A stretch of 64,000 bases of DNA from UBA1413 sp964650525 (GTDB taxonomy: Bacteria; Bacteroidota; Bacteroidia; Bacteroidales; Prolixibacteraceae): the NCBI GenBank assembly GCA_964650525.1, contig CAZYUA010000016.1, positions 29,994 through 93,993 on the forward strand, written 5' to 3'. The notes under the pieces are model-generated. The model was not told the origin of the DNA, searched no databases, and saw only the letters and a program-made list of their open reading frames with translations. This document shows, piece after piece, positions 52,901 to 59,847 of the stretch. Position 1 is the stretch's first letter. Every line of letters begins with the position of its first letter. Made by a program: the position numbers and the translations under genes.

Positions 52901-53142
52901 GAGAGAAGGTCGTTGACCGAATAAAAGGTGAAGGAACGGAATTCTGATGGGGGATCCAGAAAATGGTCGTAGCGGATCTTATCGGAGAAAGCTCCCTTTA
53001 CCGGTGGTGGTTTGCGAAACGCAGTTTTGCAGGATACCGGTATGAGAAGGGCTGCCAGCAGAACTAGGGTAAGCAGGAAGGCAACAGGTTTTCGTGCTAC
53101 AGAGAAACGGGATGACCGGAGAAAAAAGCACTGAAGGTCCAT
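49939..53142 (-). CDS. Large lipoprotein glycoside hydrolase, GH106-like
   Basis: 1067 residues. A signal helix (VAFLLTLVLLAALLIPVSC) ends in a lipobox Cys, so the enzyme is envelope-anchored. The catalytic part opens with FRSFTFYSVNDLLSPEEISRQ and GFYLHSREGLLTPF, then the landmark ACFYDEDKWPSGYAGG and EMFSDEPH, which recall GH106 alpha-L-rhamnosidases and their uncharacterised relatives. A Rossmann-like middle (ILVIHPLESEYIK) and C-terminal jelly-roll domains (SRYYLEFPGLEAVVTIVELNGKVID) follow. It is the first gene of the operon, facing the LacI gene. It should release the sugar that the operon then imports; linkage and sugar are not known. Confidence 0.75.
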   Translation of the reverse strand: MDLQCFFLRSSRFSVARKPVAFLLTLVLLAALLIPVSCKTAFRKPPPVKGAFSDKIRYDHFLDPPSEFRSFTFYSVNDLLSPEEISRQVRGFKDAGLGGFYLHSREGLLTPFLGDAWWASMEAAVETAGKCQLNACFYDEDKWPSGYAGGIIPLMDETFRARCLARIRKTTPLPPGSEILGEDDSTLFISHTASLGNPLFNGTCYVDLFNPEMVQAFLKTAYQPYIDRFSPTQGRKNLEMFSDEPHIHARYFDRKTPHLGTLSWSPVLREKFISLFGYDLADKFHLLFEEKDNWREVRLQYYQAVATLFEESFTRQIAQFCEQNSMKFSGHFLGEEGLEKVRDRIGNAMLHYRNMQKPGIDNLGLTISGRLNTARSLSSAANQYDIPERMVEIFGISGQNMNFEDRKWLAGWQAVLGVNRFVPHLTLYSLKGARKRDYPPTFSDHQPYWNYNPIVENYCSRLALAATTGRYSPQILVIHPLESEYIKSQQDPGYTEELNNLMQALQECHYDYDLGAEQILEDTAIVENARIHIGAMDYQAVILPGMTGIRRSTWELLSAFIRQGGLVFSTGRLPLYFDGISQPSLARQLSNSVIKLSPTNVHRVLPLWIQPMVTITGEKSPFIWTMNRSASRGRLVLLSNISHTETIRFTLKMDIEPDNPVLWDPSPAQCFQLEPNAEGSFDLELAPSSACWITTGKLSKAAITGGTYSLPVSTRPILELASSWKGKRLNPNLLTLDFASYSVDNGRSFSDPEPVAGIFSRLSDQRYNGPLALQFNSSLESIPGKALLVVEQPFLYQQIQVNSVPVLFSDSSFLIDRSFRTTPIQEYLKKGTNIFRLDLDFRCPDPVNANPERRIGTEIESIYLAGDFAVKAQDTETLTDSQRNQSPDMVKKPVHRSRSFSVTDETPLFSGDLATEGYPFYAGAFELAQAFTWNGQSGNSRYYLEFPGLEAVVTIVELNGKVIDTLVWSPFRTDITGYLHTGTNELKVTLVNSLRNLLGPHHHPGGELIRVGPDSFTGAGGFPEPAGDPNWYDLRKTNPNLRLWNDNYHHIPFGFLEPPVITAARDR

Positions 53143-53213
53143 GGCACAGGAAATTTCAGGCTAAAATTATCAGAAATATGTGAATCCCCAGCACAAGGAA
53201 AATCTTTTCATGG

Positions 53214-53227
53214 TGAAAACGTTTTCG
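53214..53227. promoter_or_regulatory. LacI-family operator, hydrolase side
   Basis: TGAAAACGTTTTCG contains the perfect palindrome GAAAACGTTTTC and matches the LacI-family consensus TGNAANCGNTTNCA except for the last base. It lies 72 bases upstream of the hydrolase start and 178 before the lacI start. A further perfect palindrome, CCGATATCGG, follows at 53229-53238. Confidence 0.7.
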
Positions 53228-53308
53228 GCCGATATCGGAATTCAGAGAAAAATGAATGTCTGTGTGTTTATGAATACAAGTAATACAGAGAAATATTGAT
53301 AAAGAAAG

Positions 53309-53340
53309 TTTGAATTATCAGATGAAAACGATTACATTTG
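53309..53340 (+). promoter_or_regulatory. Promoter of the LacI-family regulator
   Basis: TTTG (53309-53312), 20 bases, TACATTTG (53333-53340): an exact match to the Bacteroidota -33/-7 consensus. The operator at 53323-53336 overlaps the -7 element, predicting self-repression. Confidence 0.75.
53323..53336. promoter_or_regulatory. LacI-family operator overlapping the regulator promoter
   Basis: TGAAAACGATTACA fits TGNAANCGNTTNCA at every fixed position. It covers the spacer and first four bases of the lacI -7 element. With the site at 53214 the spacing is 109 bases centre to centre, compatible with DNA looping. Confidence 0.75.
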
Positions 53341-53391
53341 TTACACTCAAAGACAGGTTAATCAGGAAATCACTCAAGTAATATCGGTATT

Positions 53392-54387
53392 ATGTCCAGC
53401 ATGAATGATGTGGCATTACGAGCCGGCGTGTCCATTGCCACGGTGTCGCGGTTGATCAATGGAAATGTGAATATCAGTCCGGAAACCCGGTCGCGGGTGT
53501 TGAAGGCCATCAAAGAGTTGAATTACCAGCCGAGCCGGGTAGCCAAGCGGTTGCGGTCGAAGAGTAATTCGGGCAAGCTGATAGGGATTTTGGTTCCGGA
53601 TATCCAGAATCCCTTTTATGTGGATGTGCTGAAAGGGGTGGAGGATGTTGCCTATTTGAACAACTATGCGTTGATCATGTGTAATTTCGGGCAGGATGAG
53701 AAGAAGGAGAAGATGTACCTTGATATTTTGCGGTCTGAGGCGGTAGATGGTTTGCTGGCCGCCCCGGCCCGCGAAGATGATCCGGAAGTGACGCGTTTGG
53801 TAAAGGGGGGTCTTCCGATTGTGTGTATAGACCGGGGGTTGATCAATGTAGATGTGGACGTTGTGATGGTAAACAACCGGAAAGGGGCATTTCAGGCAGT
53901 CGATCATCTGTTGAAATCGGGATACCGGCGCATTGCCTACATTTCCGGTCATCCGGTGATTCCCTCCAGCCGGCAGCGGGAACAGGGCTATATGGAAGCC
54001 TTGACGACCCATGGGATCAGCGTGGATCCCGATCTGGTGAAATACGGGGATTCCAAATATGCCAGCGGGGTGACCCTGTGTGATGAATTGCTTTCGGCAC
54101 CTCATCCTCCGGATGCCATTTTCACGGGCAACAACCTGATCACCCTGGGGGCTCTGGAAACCATCCACAGGCGTGGGATCAAAATACCCTCCGGGATCGC
54201 TATAATAGGTTTTGACGATATGTTCTGGTCCAATTCGCTCTTTCCCCCGTTGTCGGCCGTCAGGCAGCCGGCAGTCGAAATAGGGAAGAGGGCGGCTGAA
54301 CTATTGATTCAGCGCATCAACGACCCCACGCGAACCTGTATACAGATGATCCTGAATCCGGAGCTGATGATCCGGAGTTCCTGTTAA
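53392..54387 (+). CDS. LacI-family transcriptional regulator of the sugar operon
   Basis: 331 residues. N-terminal helix-turn-helix with hinge: MNDVALRAGVSIATVSRLINGNVNISPETRSRV and LNYQPSRVAKRLRSK. The effector domain is RbsB-like (LIGILVPDIQNPFYVDVLKGVE, VCIDRG, AIFTGNNLITLGAL, IIGFDD). It is divergent from the hydrolase-led operon across 249 bases that contain two matching operators, so it very likely represses that operon and itself until a pathway sugar or sugar phosphate binds. Confidence 0.94.
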   Translation: MSSMNDVALRAGVSIATVSRLINGNVNISPETRSRVLKAIKELNYQPSRVAKRLRSKSNSGKLIGILVPDIQNPFYVDVLKGVEDVAYLNNYALIMCNFGQDEKKEKMYLDILRSEAVDGLLAAPAREDDPEVTRLVKGGLPIVCIDRGLINVDVDVVMVNNRKGAFQAVDHLLKSGYRRIAYISGHPVIPSSRQREQGYMEALTTHGISVDPDLVKYGDSKYASGVTLCDELLSAPHPPDAIFTGNNLITLGALETIHRRGIKIPSGIAIIGFDDMFWSNSLFPPLSAVRQPAVEIGKRAAELLIQRINDPTRTCIQMILNPELMIRSSC

Positions 54388-54413
54388 AATCTTAGTGAAT
54401 CCTGCGGCTGGTT

Positions 54414-55274
54414 TTATAGTGTGGAGGCCCCAGGTTCCGGGAGCACAAACCGGGCAGCAGCCCATTGATTCTGGTTCCGGGAACCTGCCGGTCTCAATCC
54501 GCTGTTGCTGGCTGCTGCTGTAACGGCGTGCAGATCCGTTTCAAAAAATCCACTGACGATCAGCACGCCTCCGGGTTTCAGAATTGCAGCATAGGTGTCC
54601 AGATCGGCGATTACTACATTCTTGTGAATGTTGGCGACGATGAGGTGGCAAGTCTCCTTCCGGGCGATGCGGCTGTCGCCCAGGAAGGGATGGATCACGG
54701 TGATGTGGTTGACAGCACTATTTTTGATGGTTGCCTGAATGGCCCATGGATCTGTATCGACAGCCGTGACGGCAGCTGCGCCTTGTTTGGCAGCCAGGAT
54801 GGCCAGGATGCCCGTACCACAACCCATGTCAAGGACCGTTTTCCCTGAGATGTCCTCCTCCAGCATCATCTCCAGGACCAGGGAGGTGGTCTCGTGGTGT
54901 CCGGTGCCGAAAGCCATACCGGGTTCGATAATAATCTCCGTCCGGAAGGGGGGAACCTCAGTGTGAAAGGGTGCTCTGACCAATAGCTGTCCGCTGATCA
55001 GCAGGGGCTGAAAAAAATGGGACTCCCAGACCTCATTCCAGTTTCGCGCTTTGATCACCTCCACCTGGTAGTGAATTTCGTGGTTCTGCGCTTTCCTGGC
55101 AATTAGCTGTGAGGTAGTGGATTCATCAAAACCGGATTCGGCAATGTAGGCTTCAAAACCCTGGGTCGTTTCCACAAAACCGTAAAATCCGTTATCGGCC
55201 AGATCTGCGATCAGCAAGTCGGCATGCCAGGGGTCAAAGGGTGTCAGGGTAACGGTGAGTTTAACCGTATTCAT
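54414..55274 (-). CDS. prmA: Ribosomal protein L11 methyltransferase
   Basis: 286 residues. It methylates ribosomal protein L11 using S-adenosylmethionine. A short N-terminal substrate-recognition domain is followed by the methyltransferase domain: GMAFGTGHHETTSLVLEMM, SAM motif I VLDMGCGTGILAILAAKQGA, motif II AVDTDPWAI, and NIHKNV in place of the usual NI(L)A(N/G). The start overlaps the tpiA stop by 4 bases, so the two are coupled. Genome neighbours of prmA often include tpiA in Bacteroidota. Confidence 0.94.
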   Translation of the reverse strand: MNTVKLTVTLTPFDPWHADLLIADLADNGFYGFVETTQGFEAYIAESGFDESTTSQLIARKAQNHEIHYQVEVIKARNWNEVWESHFFQPLLISGQLLVRAPFHTEVPPFRTEIIIEPGMAFGTGHHETTSLVLEMMLEEDISGKTVLDMGCGTGILAILAAKQGAAAVTAVDTDPWAIQATIKNSAVNHITVIHPFLGDSRIARKETCHLIVANIHKNVVIADLDTYAAILKPGGVLIVSGFFETDLHAVTAAASNSGLRPAGSRNQNQWAAARFVLPEPGASTL

Positions 55275-56041
55275 GTATGATTTCTGAAGCCGTTGATGAT
55301 GCCCAGGAAATCACCGGCATCGAGCGAGGCCCCACCAATCAGTCCACCGTCCACATCGGGATTGGAAAACAATTCGACCGCGTTGGAGGGTTTGCAGCTT
55401 CCTCCGTACAGAAGGGAGACCTCGTCGGCAACCGAATTTCCGTACCGTTCCCTGATGATTTGGCGGATGAAGGCGTGCATTTCCTGAGCCTGTGCCGAAG
55501 TGGCGGTCTTTCCTGTTCCGATGGCCCAGATGGGCTCGTAGGCGATCACAATTTTGCGGAAATTCTCTTCTGATAGGCGGAAAATGGTTTCATCAAGCTG
55601 GGTTTTGACGTATTCGTTTTGTGTGCCGGCTTCCCTGACCGAAAGCGGCTCTCCGCAACAATAGATCGGGGTGAGCTGGTTTTCCAGTGCCAGGACCAGT
55701 TTCCTGTTCAGTGTATCACTGGTCTCGCCGTAATATTCTCTCCGTTCGGAGTGCCCCAGAATGACAAAGTCGGCACCGGCCGATTTCACCATCGCTGCTG
55801 AAACCTCGCCGGTATAGGCTCCTTTGGCTTCAGCCGCACAATTCTGGGCTCCTGCTTTTACAGTGCTTCCATTCACAACCCTGGCGATATCTGTAAGGCT
55901 GATGAAGGGGGGGCAGATGACCACCAGGACTTCAGGGTCACCCGATTCTTTCACTGCCTTTAAGATGGCTTCCGCCAGCTGGATCCCCGACTGCAGGGTG
56001 GTATTGCATTTCCAGTTTCCCGCAACAATTTTCTTTCGCAT
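55271..56041 (-). CDS. tpiA: Triosephosphate isomerase
   Basis: 256 residues, TIM barrel. Converts dihydroxyacetone phosphate and glyceraldehyde 3-phosphate. Active-site residues: Asn/Lys in AGNWKCN, His in VILGHSERR, Glu in IAYEPIWAIGTGKTA; the phosphate loop is LYGGSCK. Normal length. Both products expected of the proposed apulose-4-phosphate transketolase route would feed here or into the pentose phosphate pathway. Coupled to prmA. Confidence 0.97.
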   Translation of the reverse strand: MRKKIVAGNWKCNTTLQSGIQLAEAILKAVKESGDPEVLVVICPPFISLTDIARVVNGSTVKAGAQNCAAEAKGAYTGEVSAAMVKSAGADFVILGHSERREYYGETSDTLNRKLVLALENQLTPIYCCGEPLSVREAGTQNEYVKTQLDETIFRLSEENFRKIVIAYEPIWAIGTGKTATSAQAQEMHAFIRQIIRERYGNSVADEVSLLYGGSCKPSNAVELFSNPDVDGGLIGGASLDAGDFLGIINGFRNHT

Positions 56042-56261
56042 ACTGTTGAATTTTACTATTTATATTTGAAAAACTCTCCTGTTCTTTGCTCTTTCTGAGA
56101 GGTTGCTGTTTGCTCCCACTGTTACGTTGGCAGGTTTCCGGTACTATTAAGCTCCTGAAAGGCCGTACCCTTTCGTATGGGGAGGCCTGTCCGTTTCAGG
56201 AATCGTGCAGGCAGGGAAGCAATCATCACGATGGCCGGATCCTGCCCCTTTACCCTGAGAG

Positions 56262-57401
56262 TCACGGTACTTTGACCGGGAACGCTTTCCTGAACTCACC
56301 CGGTGAAGGGATATCGTTGTAATGATATTTGGCCAGGATGGTTCCGTTCCGGATAACGATGAGTCCAGGATTAGAACGTATGATCGTTTTAAGAACGATT
56401 TCGTCGGTATGGAAAAACTCATAGGGAGCTCCGGTCTCCGCGGCAAACTCGTCACACTGCCCGAAAAGGGTTGAAGTGAGGCAAATAAACGGGTACTCAT
56501 TTTCGGCAGCCCACTGTGCCAGGGTGTTGATTTTTTCCTGGTTTTTGCGGGAGGATTTTTGCAGGTTGTATGCGATCAGTAAAAACACGTACTCTTCGTC
56601 CATAAGGAAGAAATCAGCCACGTTGTCCCCTTCGCGCGATTCGATGGTGAATCCGTGGATTGGCGGAACATACCCGGCAGATACCAGGACCGGATCGTCC
56701 ATACGATGGAATTCCCAGTTCAGGGTGTCATTCCAGGGATAGTTTTTGTCGGTGAATTTTCTGACTTCCCCGGTTTGCCGGTTTTTATAGTAGAAGGTAT
56801 TTTGGTACACATCGCGTGGAGCATCGGCGGGAATGGTCATGGCTTCAGGAATGTTAACGCCGGTTTTATAGGGCCGGAAATCGATGATGGGTTCGTGCCT
56901 GTAAGAGTAAGCAACCAGGGCCACATACAAAGCTACGGCGAAGGTTGCTGAAAGATACCCCGTCCGGATTCCGGGGATGGGTTTCATTGTATTCCGGTAC
57001 CAAACGACCAGTAGCGCCAGGATGGAGAACAGAATATTTTTATAAAAGGTGTTCCAGTTGGAAAGGACCAGGGCATCACCAAAGCAGCCGCAGTCGGTGA
57101 CCGGGTTTTTCAGTGCAATCCATAGGGTGAGGGGAGTGAAGAAGGCCATGAATAACAAAGCGCCCCAGCTGAATAGTTTGATCCGTACGGAAAAGAGCAG
57201 GGCTACCCCGATGAAGAATTCAGCAAAGGAGAGTAAAAAACTCAGAAATATGGCCGTGTGGTTGAGCCCCTCCAGGTGGAGGGCCGCAAAGTAATCGATG
57301 AATTTGTAGGCGGAGCCCCAGGGGTCAATGCCTTTGACGAATCCTGAAAATATAAATGTCAATCCCAGCAGGATGCGGGCTATGTGAACAATCCATCTCA
57401 T
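56262..57401 (-). CDS. BT_3928-family protein: DoxX/MauE-like membrane domain with thioredoxin-like C-terminus
   Basis: 379 residues. N-terminal DoxX/MauE-like half with four to five transmembrane helices (ILLGLTFIFSGFVKGIDPWGSAYKF, and NPVTDCGCFGDALVLSNW with a CxC pair), then a further helix and a periplasmic domain. The C-terminal part has thioredoxin-like order (VFLLIAYNL, FICLTSTLF, PGLIVIRNGTILAKY), but no CxxC: only one Cys (GQCDEF) is near the expected site. The CxCFGD motif in MauE-like proteins suggests redox work at the membrane. Conserved in Bacteroidota next to DUF1599 and tpiA; function unknown. Starts 10 bases after the DUF1599 stop. Confidence 0.8.
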   Translation of the reverse strand: MRWIVHIARILLGLTFIFSGFVKGIDPWGSAYKFIDYFAALHLEGLNHTAIFLSFLLSFAEFFIGVALLFSVRIKLFSWGALLFMAFFTPLTLWIALKNPVTDCGCFGDALVLSNWNTFYKNILFSILALLVVWYRNTMKPIPGIRTGYLSATFAVALYVALVAYSYRHEPIIDFRPYKTGVNIPEAMTIPADAPRDVYQNTFYYKNRQTGEVRKFTDKNYPWNDTLNWEFHRMDDPVLVSAGYVPPIHGFTIESREGDNVADFFLMDEEYVFLLIAYNLQKSSRKNQEKINTLAQWAAENEYPFICLTSTLFGQCDEFAAETGAPYEFFHTDEIVLKTIIRSNPGLIVIRNGTILAKYHYNDIPSPGEFRKAFPVKVP

Positions 57402-57411
57402 GCGGTATCAT

Positions 57412-57948
57412 TTAAGCAAATCCCAGTTTTATCAGGGCGAAGACGGCATAGTTGATGATATCCAGGTAATTGGCTTCTACTCCTTCGGAAATGAGGGTTT
57501 GCCCGTTGTGATCCTCAATTTTCCTGATACGTTTCAGCTTCATGAGGATCAGGTCGGTATAGCTGGTGACCCTCATTTTGCGCCAGGCTTCGTTGTAATC
57601 ATGGTTTTTGTCTGACATCAGGTCCCTGGCAGCCAGGAAGTAGTGGTCGAAGCGTTCCAGTGCCGGTTCCGGGGCCATCTCCTGGTCGGAGGGGCCCAAT
57701 TCCAGTTGTATCAGCCCCATAAGGGCATAATTGACAATTCCGATGAATTCCGTACCGGGATCCTCTTCGATTTTACGGGTTCCTTTTTCTTCGATGCTTC
57801 TGATCCGGGAAGCTTTGATAAAAATCTGATCGGTAATGGAGGAGGGACGCAGAATTCTCCAGGCTGTGCCGTAGTCTTCCATTTTCTTTCCGAAAACTTC
57901 GCGGCACAACGACATGACGTTTTCAAACTGTTGTTTTGTGTTCTCCAT
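57412..57948 (-). CDS. DUF1599 protein with internal duplication
   Basis: 178 residues from the ATG at 57948. The predicted promoter starts transcripts near 57966, which excludes the ATG at 57972. Two halves repeat the same unit: YGTAWRILRPSSITDQIFIKASRIRSIE and, about 85 residues on, YNEAWRKMRVTSYTDLILMKLKRIRKIE, each followed by a hydrophobic helix (IVNYALMGLIQLELG / IINYAVFALIKLGFA). All-helical and soluble in appearance. Function unknown; the conserved link to BT_3928 suggests shared regulation. Confidence 0.82.
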   Translation of the reverse strand: MENTKQQFENVMSLCREVFGKKMEDYGTAWRILRPSSITDQIFIKASRIRSIEEKGTRKIEEDPGTEFIGIVNYALMGLIQLELGPSDQEMAPEPALERFDHYFLAARDLMSDKNHDYNEAWRKMRVTSYTDLILMKLKRIRKIEDHNGQTLISEGVEANYLDIINYAVFALIKLGFA

Positions 57949-57969
57949 CGGGACAGAAATTTCCGGGCA

Positions 57970-57998
57970 CAAAAATAGGAAAAAATGGCTAACTTCAA
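57970..57998 (-). promoter_or_regulatory. Promoter of the DUF1599 gene
   Basis: Reading the minus strand: TTG at 57998-57996, 18 bases, TATTTTTG at 57977-57970. The leader would be about 18 bases to the ATG at 57948. Confidence 0.55.
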
Positions 57999-58008
57999 GG
58001 TTTTGTTA

Positions 58009-58016
58009 TACATTTG
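58009..58016 (+). promoter_or_regulatory. -7 element of the folP-cdaA operon
   Basis: TACATTTG fits TAnnTTTG, giving a leader of about 29 bases before the ATG at 58049. No clear -33 element. It is divergent from the DUF1599 promoter, about 32 bases away. Confidence 0.5.
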
Positions 58017-58048
58017 CATAGTAAAATGAACCATTAAATCCTGGTTTT

Positions 58049-58924
58049 ATGTTAATTTCACAGTCTGCCGGAAAATTCCTCAAACGGAAAAGAACCATAA
58101 ATCTGGGGGGAGAAGTGATTGATTTTACCGACCCCTGTGTGATGGGCATTATCAATGTTACACCCGATTCTTTTTACGATGGCGGTACGTTGAATTCGGA
58201 GATTGAGGTGCTGGAAAGGGTGGAGCAGATGGCAGAAGAGGGGGCAGCCCTGATTGATGTCGGCAGCCTGTCGACGCGACCGGGGGCTGAGCTGATCTCC
58301 ACCAAGGAAGAGCTGAGCCGTCTGATACCTGCTATTACTGCTATCCGGCGTCATTTCCCGGAAATACCGCTTTCGGTAGATACCTTCCGTTCATGGGTTG
58401 CCATGCGCGTCATGGAGGAGGTCGGGCCTGTGATCGTAAATGACATTTCAGGCGGCACGCTCGATTCTACCATGTTTGAAACCATCGGGAGATTGCAGGT
58501 CCCTTACATTCTGACCCATATACAGGGAACTCCGGCTGATATGCAGGTGAATCCCCAGTATCAGGACGTGGTCCGGGAGGTTTCGGCCGATCTGAGCGAT
58601 GGAGTGAGGCGGCTTGCCAAATATGGGGCCACAGATGTTCTGATCGACCCGGGATTCGGCTTTGGGAAAAACATGGAACACAATTACCAGCTGCTGAACC
58701 GGCTTGATTCGCTCAAGGTCTTCCAGTTGCCGGTAGTGGTGGGATTGAGCCGCAAATCGATGATCTGGCAGGTTCTGAATACCACACCGGACCAGGCACT
58801 GAACGGGACAACGGTGCTGAATGCCATGGCGTTGCTGGGAGGCGCCGATATTCTCCGTGTCCACGACGTGAAACCAGCTGTTGAGACGCTCCGGCTGTTC
58901 ATGCAATTAAAAGCATCGTTGTAA
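58049..58924 (+). CDS. folP: Dihydropteroate synthase
   Basis: 291 residues, TIM barrel. Condenses p-aminobenzoate with the pterin pyrophosphate in folate synthesis; target of sulfonamides. Motifs: VMGIINVTPDSFYDGG, DVGSLSTRPGAE (pterin loops), NDISGG, LIDPGFGFGK and VGLSRKSM. The start at 58049 adds about 30 residues before the barrel, usual in this phylum. Its stop codon directly abuts the cdaA start (no spacer). Confidence 0.96.
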   Translation: MLISQSAGKFLKRKRTINLGGEVIDFTDPCVMGIINVTPDSFYDGGTLNSEIEVLERVEQMAEEGAALIDVGSLSTRPGAELISTKEELSRLIPAITAIRRHFPEIPLSVDTFRSWVAMRVMEEVGPVIVNDISGGTLDSTMFETIGRLQVPYILTHIQGTPADMQVNPQYQDVVREVSADLSDGVRRLAKYGATDVLIDPGFGFGKNMEHNYQLLNRLDSLKVFQLPVVVGLSRKSMIWQVLNTTPDQALNGTTVLNAMALLGGADILRVHDVKPAVETLRLFMQLKASL

Positions 58925-59725
58925 ATGGTGTGTTTTATCCGACTTCATTTTTTTGATTTTCTGGACATTTTCCTGGTTGCTGTACTGCTTTACCAGATTT
59001 ACCGGCTGATAAAGGGAACCATCGCTTTCAATATCGTGCTGGGTTTTTTTATTGTCTACCTTTTCTGGGTGATTTTCCAGGCTCTCAATATGGAGTTGCT
59101 CAGCTCCATCCTCGGGCAGTTTATCGGCGTGGGGGTTTTGGCCCTCATCATCATTTTTCATCCTGAGATACGCCGTTTCCTGTTGTACATCGGTACCCAC
59201 TATCAGATTACCCGGTTGTTATCGCTTGACAAATTTTTCCAGGTAGGGAATACGTACAATATGAATGAAAATATTGCCGTGTTGGTGGAGACCCTGCTCT
59301 TTTTTTCCCGGACGCAGACGGGAGCCATCATTGTTCTTACCCGGGAGTCGGAGCTGATCGAACAATTATCGACAGGCGAACGGATGGATGCCCGGATCAG
59401 CCAGCCGCTGTTAAAAACCATTTTTTTTAAAAACACCGATCTTCACGACGGGGCGGTGATTATCCGGGATAACCTGATTGCAGCAGCAGGGTGTATCCTT
59501 CCACTCACGCATAAGGAGGTAGATAAAAGTATGGGCTTGCGGCACAGGGCGGCCATCGGGATCACCGAAAACACCGACGCCATCGCTCTGGTGGTTTCGG
59601 AAGAAACAGGCAGTATCTCGCTGGTGCAGGGAGGCGTCATAGAACGTGACCTTGACAGAGAGAGACTGACCTCGATGTTGAACAGTTTACTGGTAACTCC
59701 CGCATCTGTTACCAAAGTTGGCTGA
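58925..59725 (+). CDS. cdaA: Diadenylate cyclase (c-di-AMP synthase) CdaA
   Basis: 266 residues. Three N-terminal transmembrane helices (about residues 10-80) are followed by a DisA_N/DAC catalytic domain. The two active-site motifs are intact: DGAVIIRD and GLRHRAAIG. It makes c-di-AMP, which controls potassium and osmotic balance and cell-wall homeostasis. In Firmicutes cdaA pairs with cdaR and glmM; here it pairs with folP, the usual Bacteroidota arrangement. Immediately follows folP. Confidence 0.95.
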   Translation: MVCFIRLHFFDFLDIFLVAVLLYQIYRLIKGTIAFNIVLGFFIVYLFWVIFQALNMELLSSILGQFIGVGVLALIIIFHPEIRRFLLYIGTHYQITRLLSLDKFFQVGNTYNMNENIAVLVETLLFFSRTQTGAIIVLTRESELIEQLSTGERMDARISQPLLKTIFFKNTDLHDGAVIIRDNLIAAAGCILPLTHKEVDKSMGLRHRAAIGITENTDAIALVVSEETGSISLVQGGVIERDLDRERLTSMLNSLLVTPASVTKVG

Positions 59726-59847
59726 TGGGGCACGCTGACGGATCTGAATACCCTTCGCCACGCTTTTGATATTTGAGTCTTACGAATTAAGGTTCTAAAT
59801 CCCGGAACAAGTTCAGCCCCATTTTCTCACGAATACAAATCGGGTTT

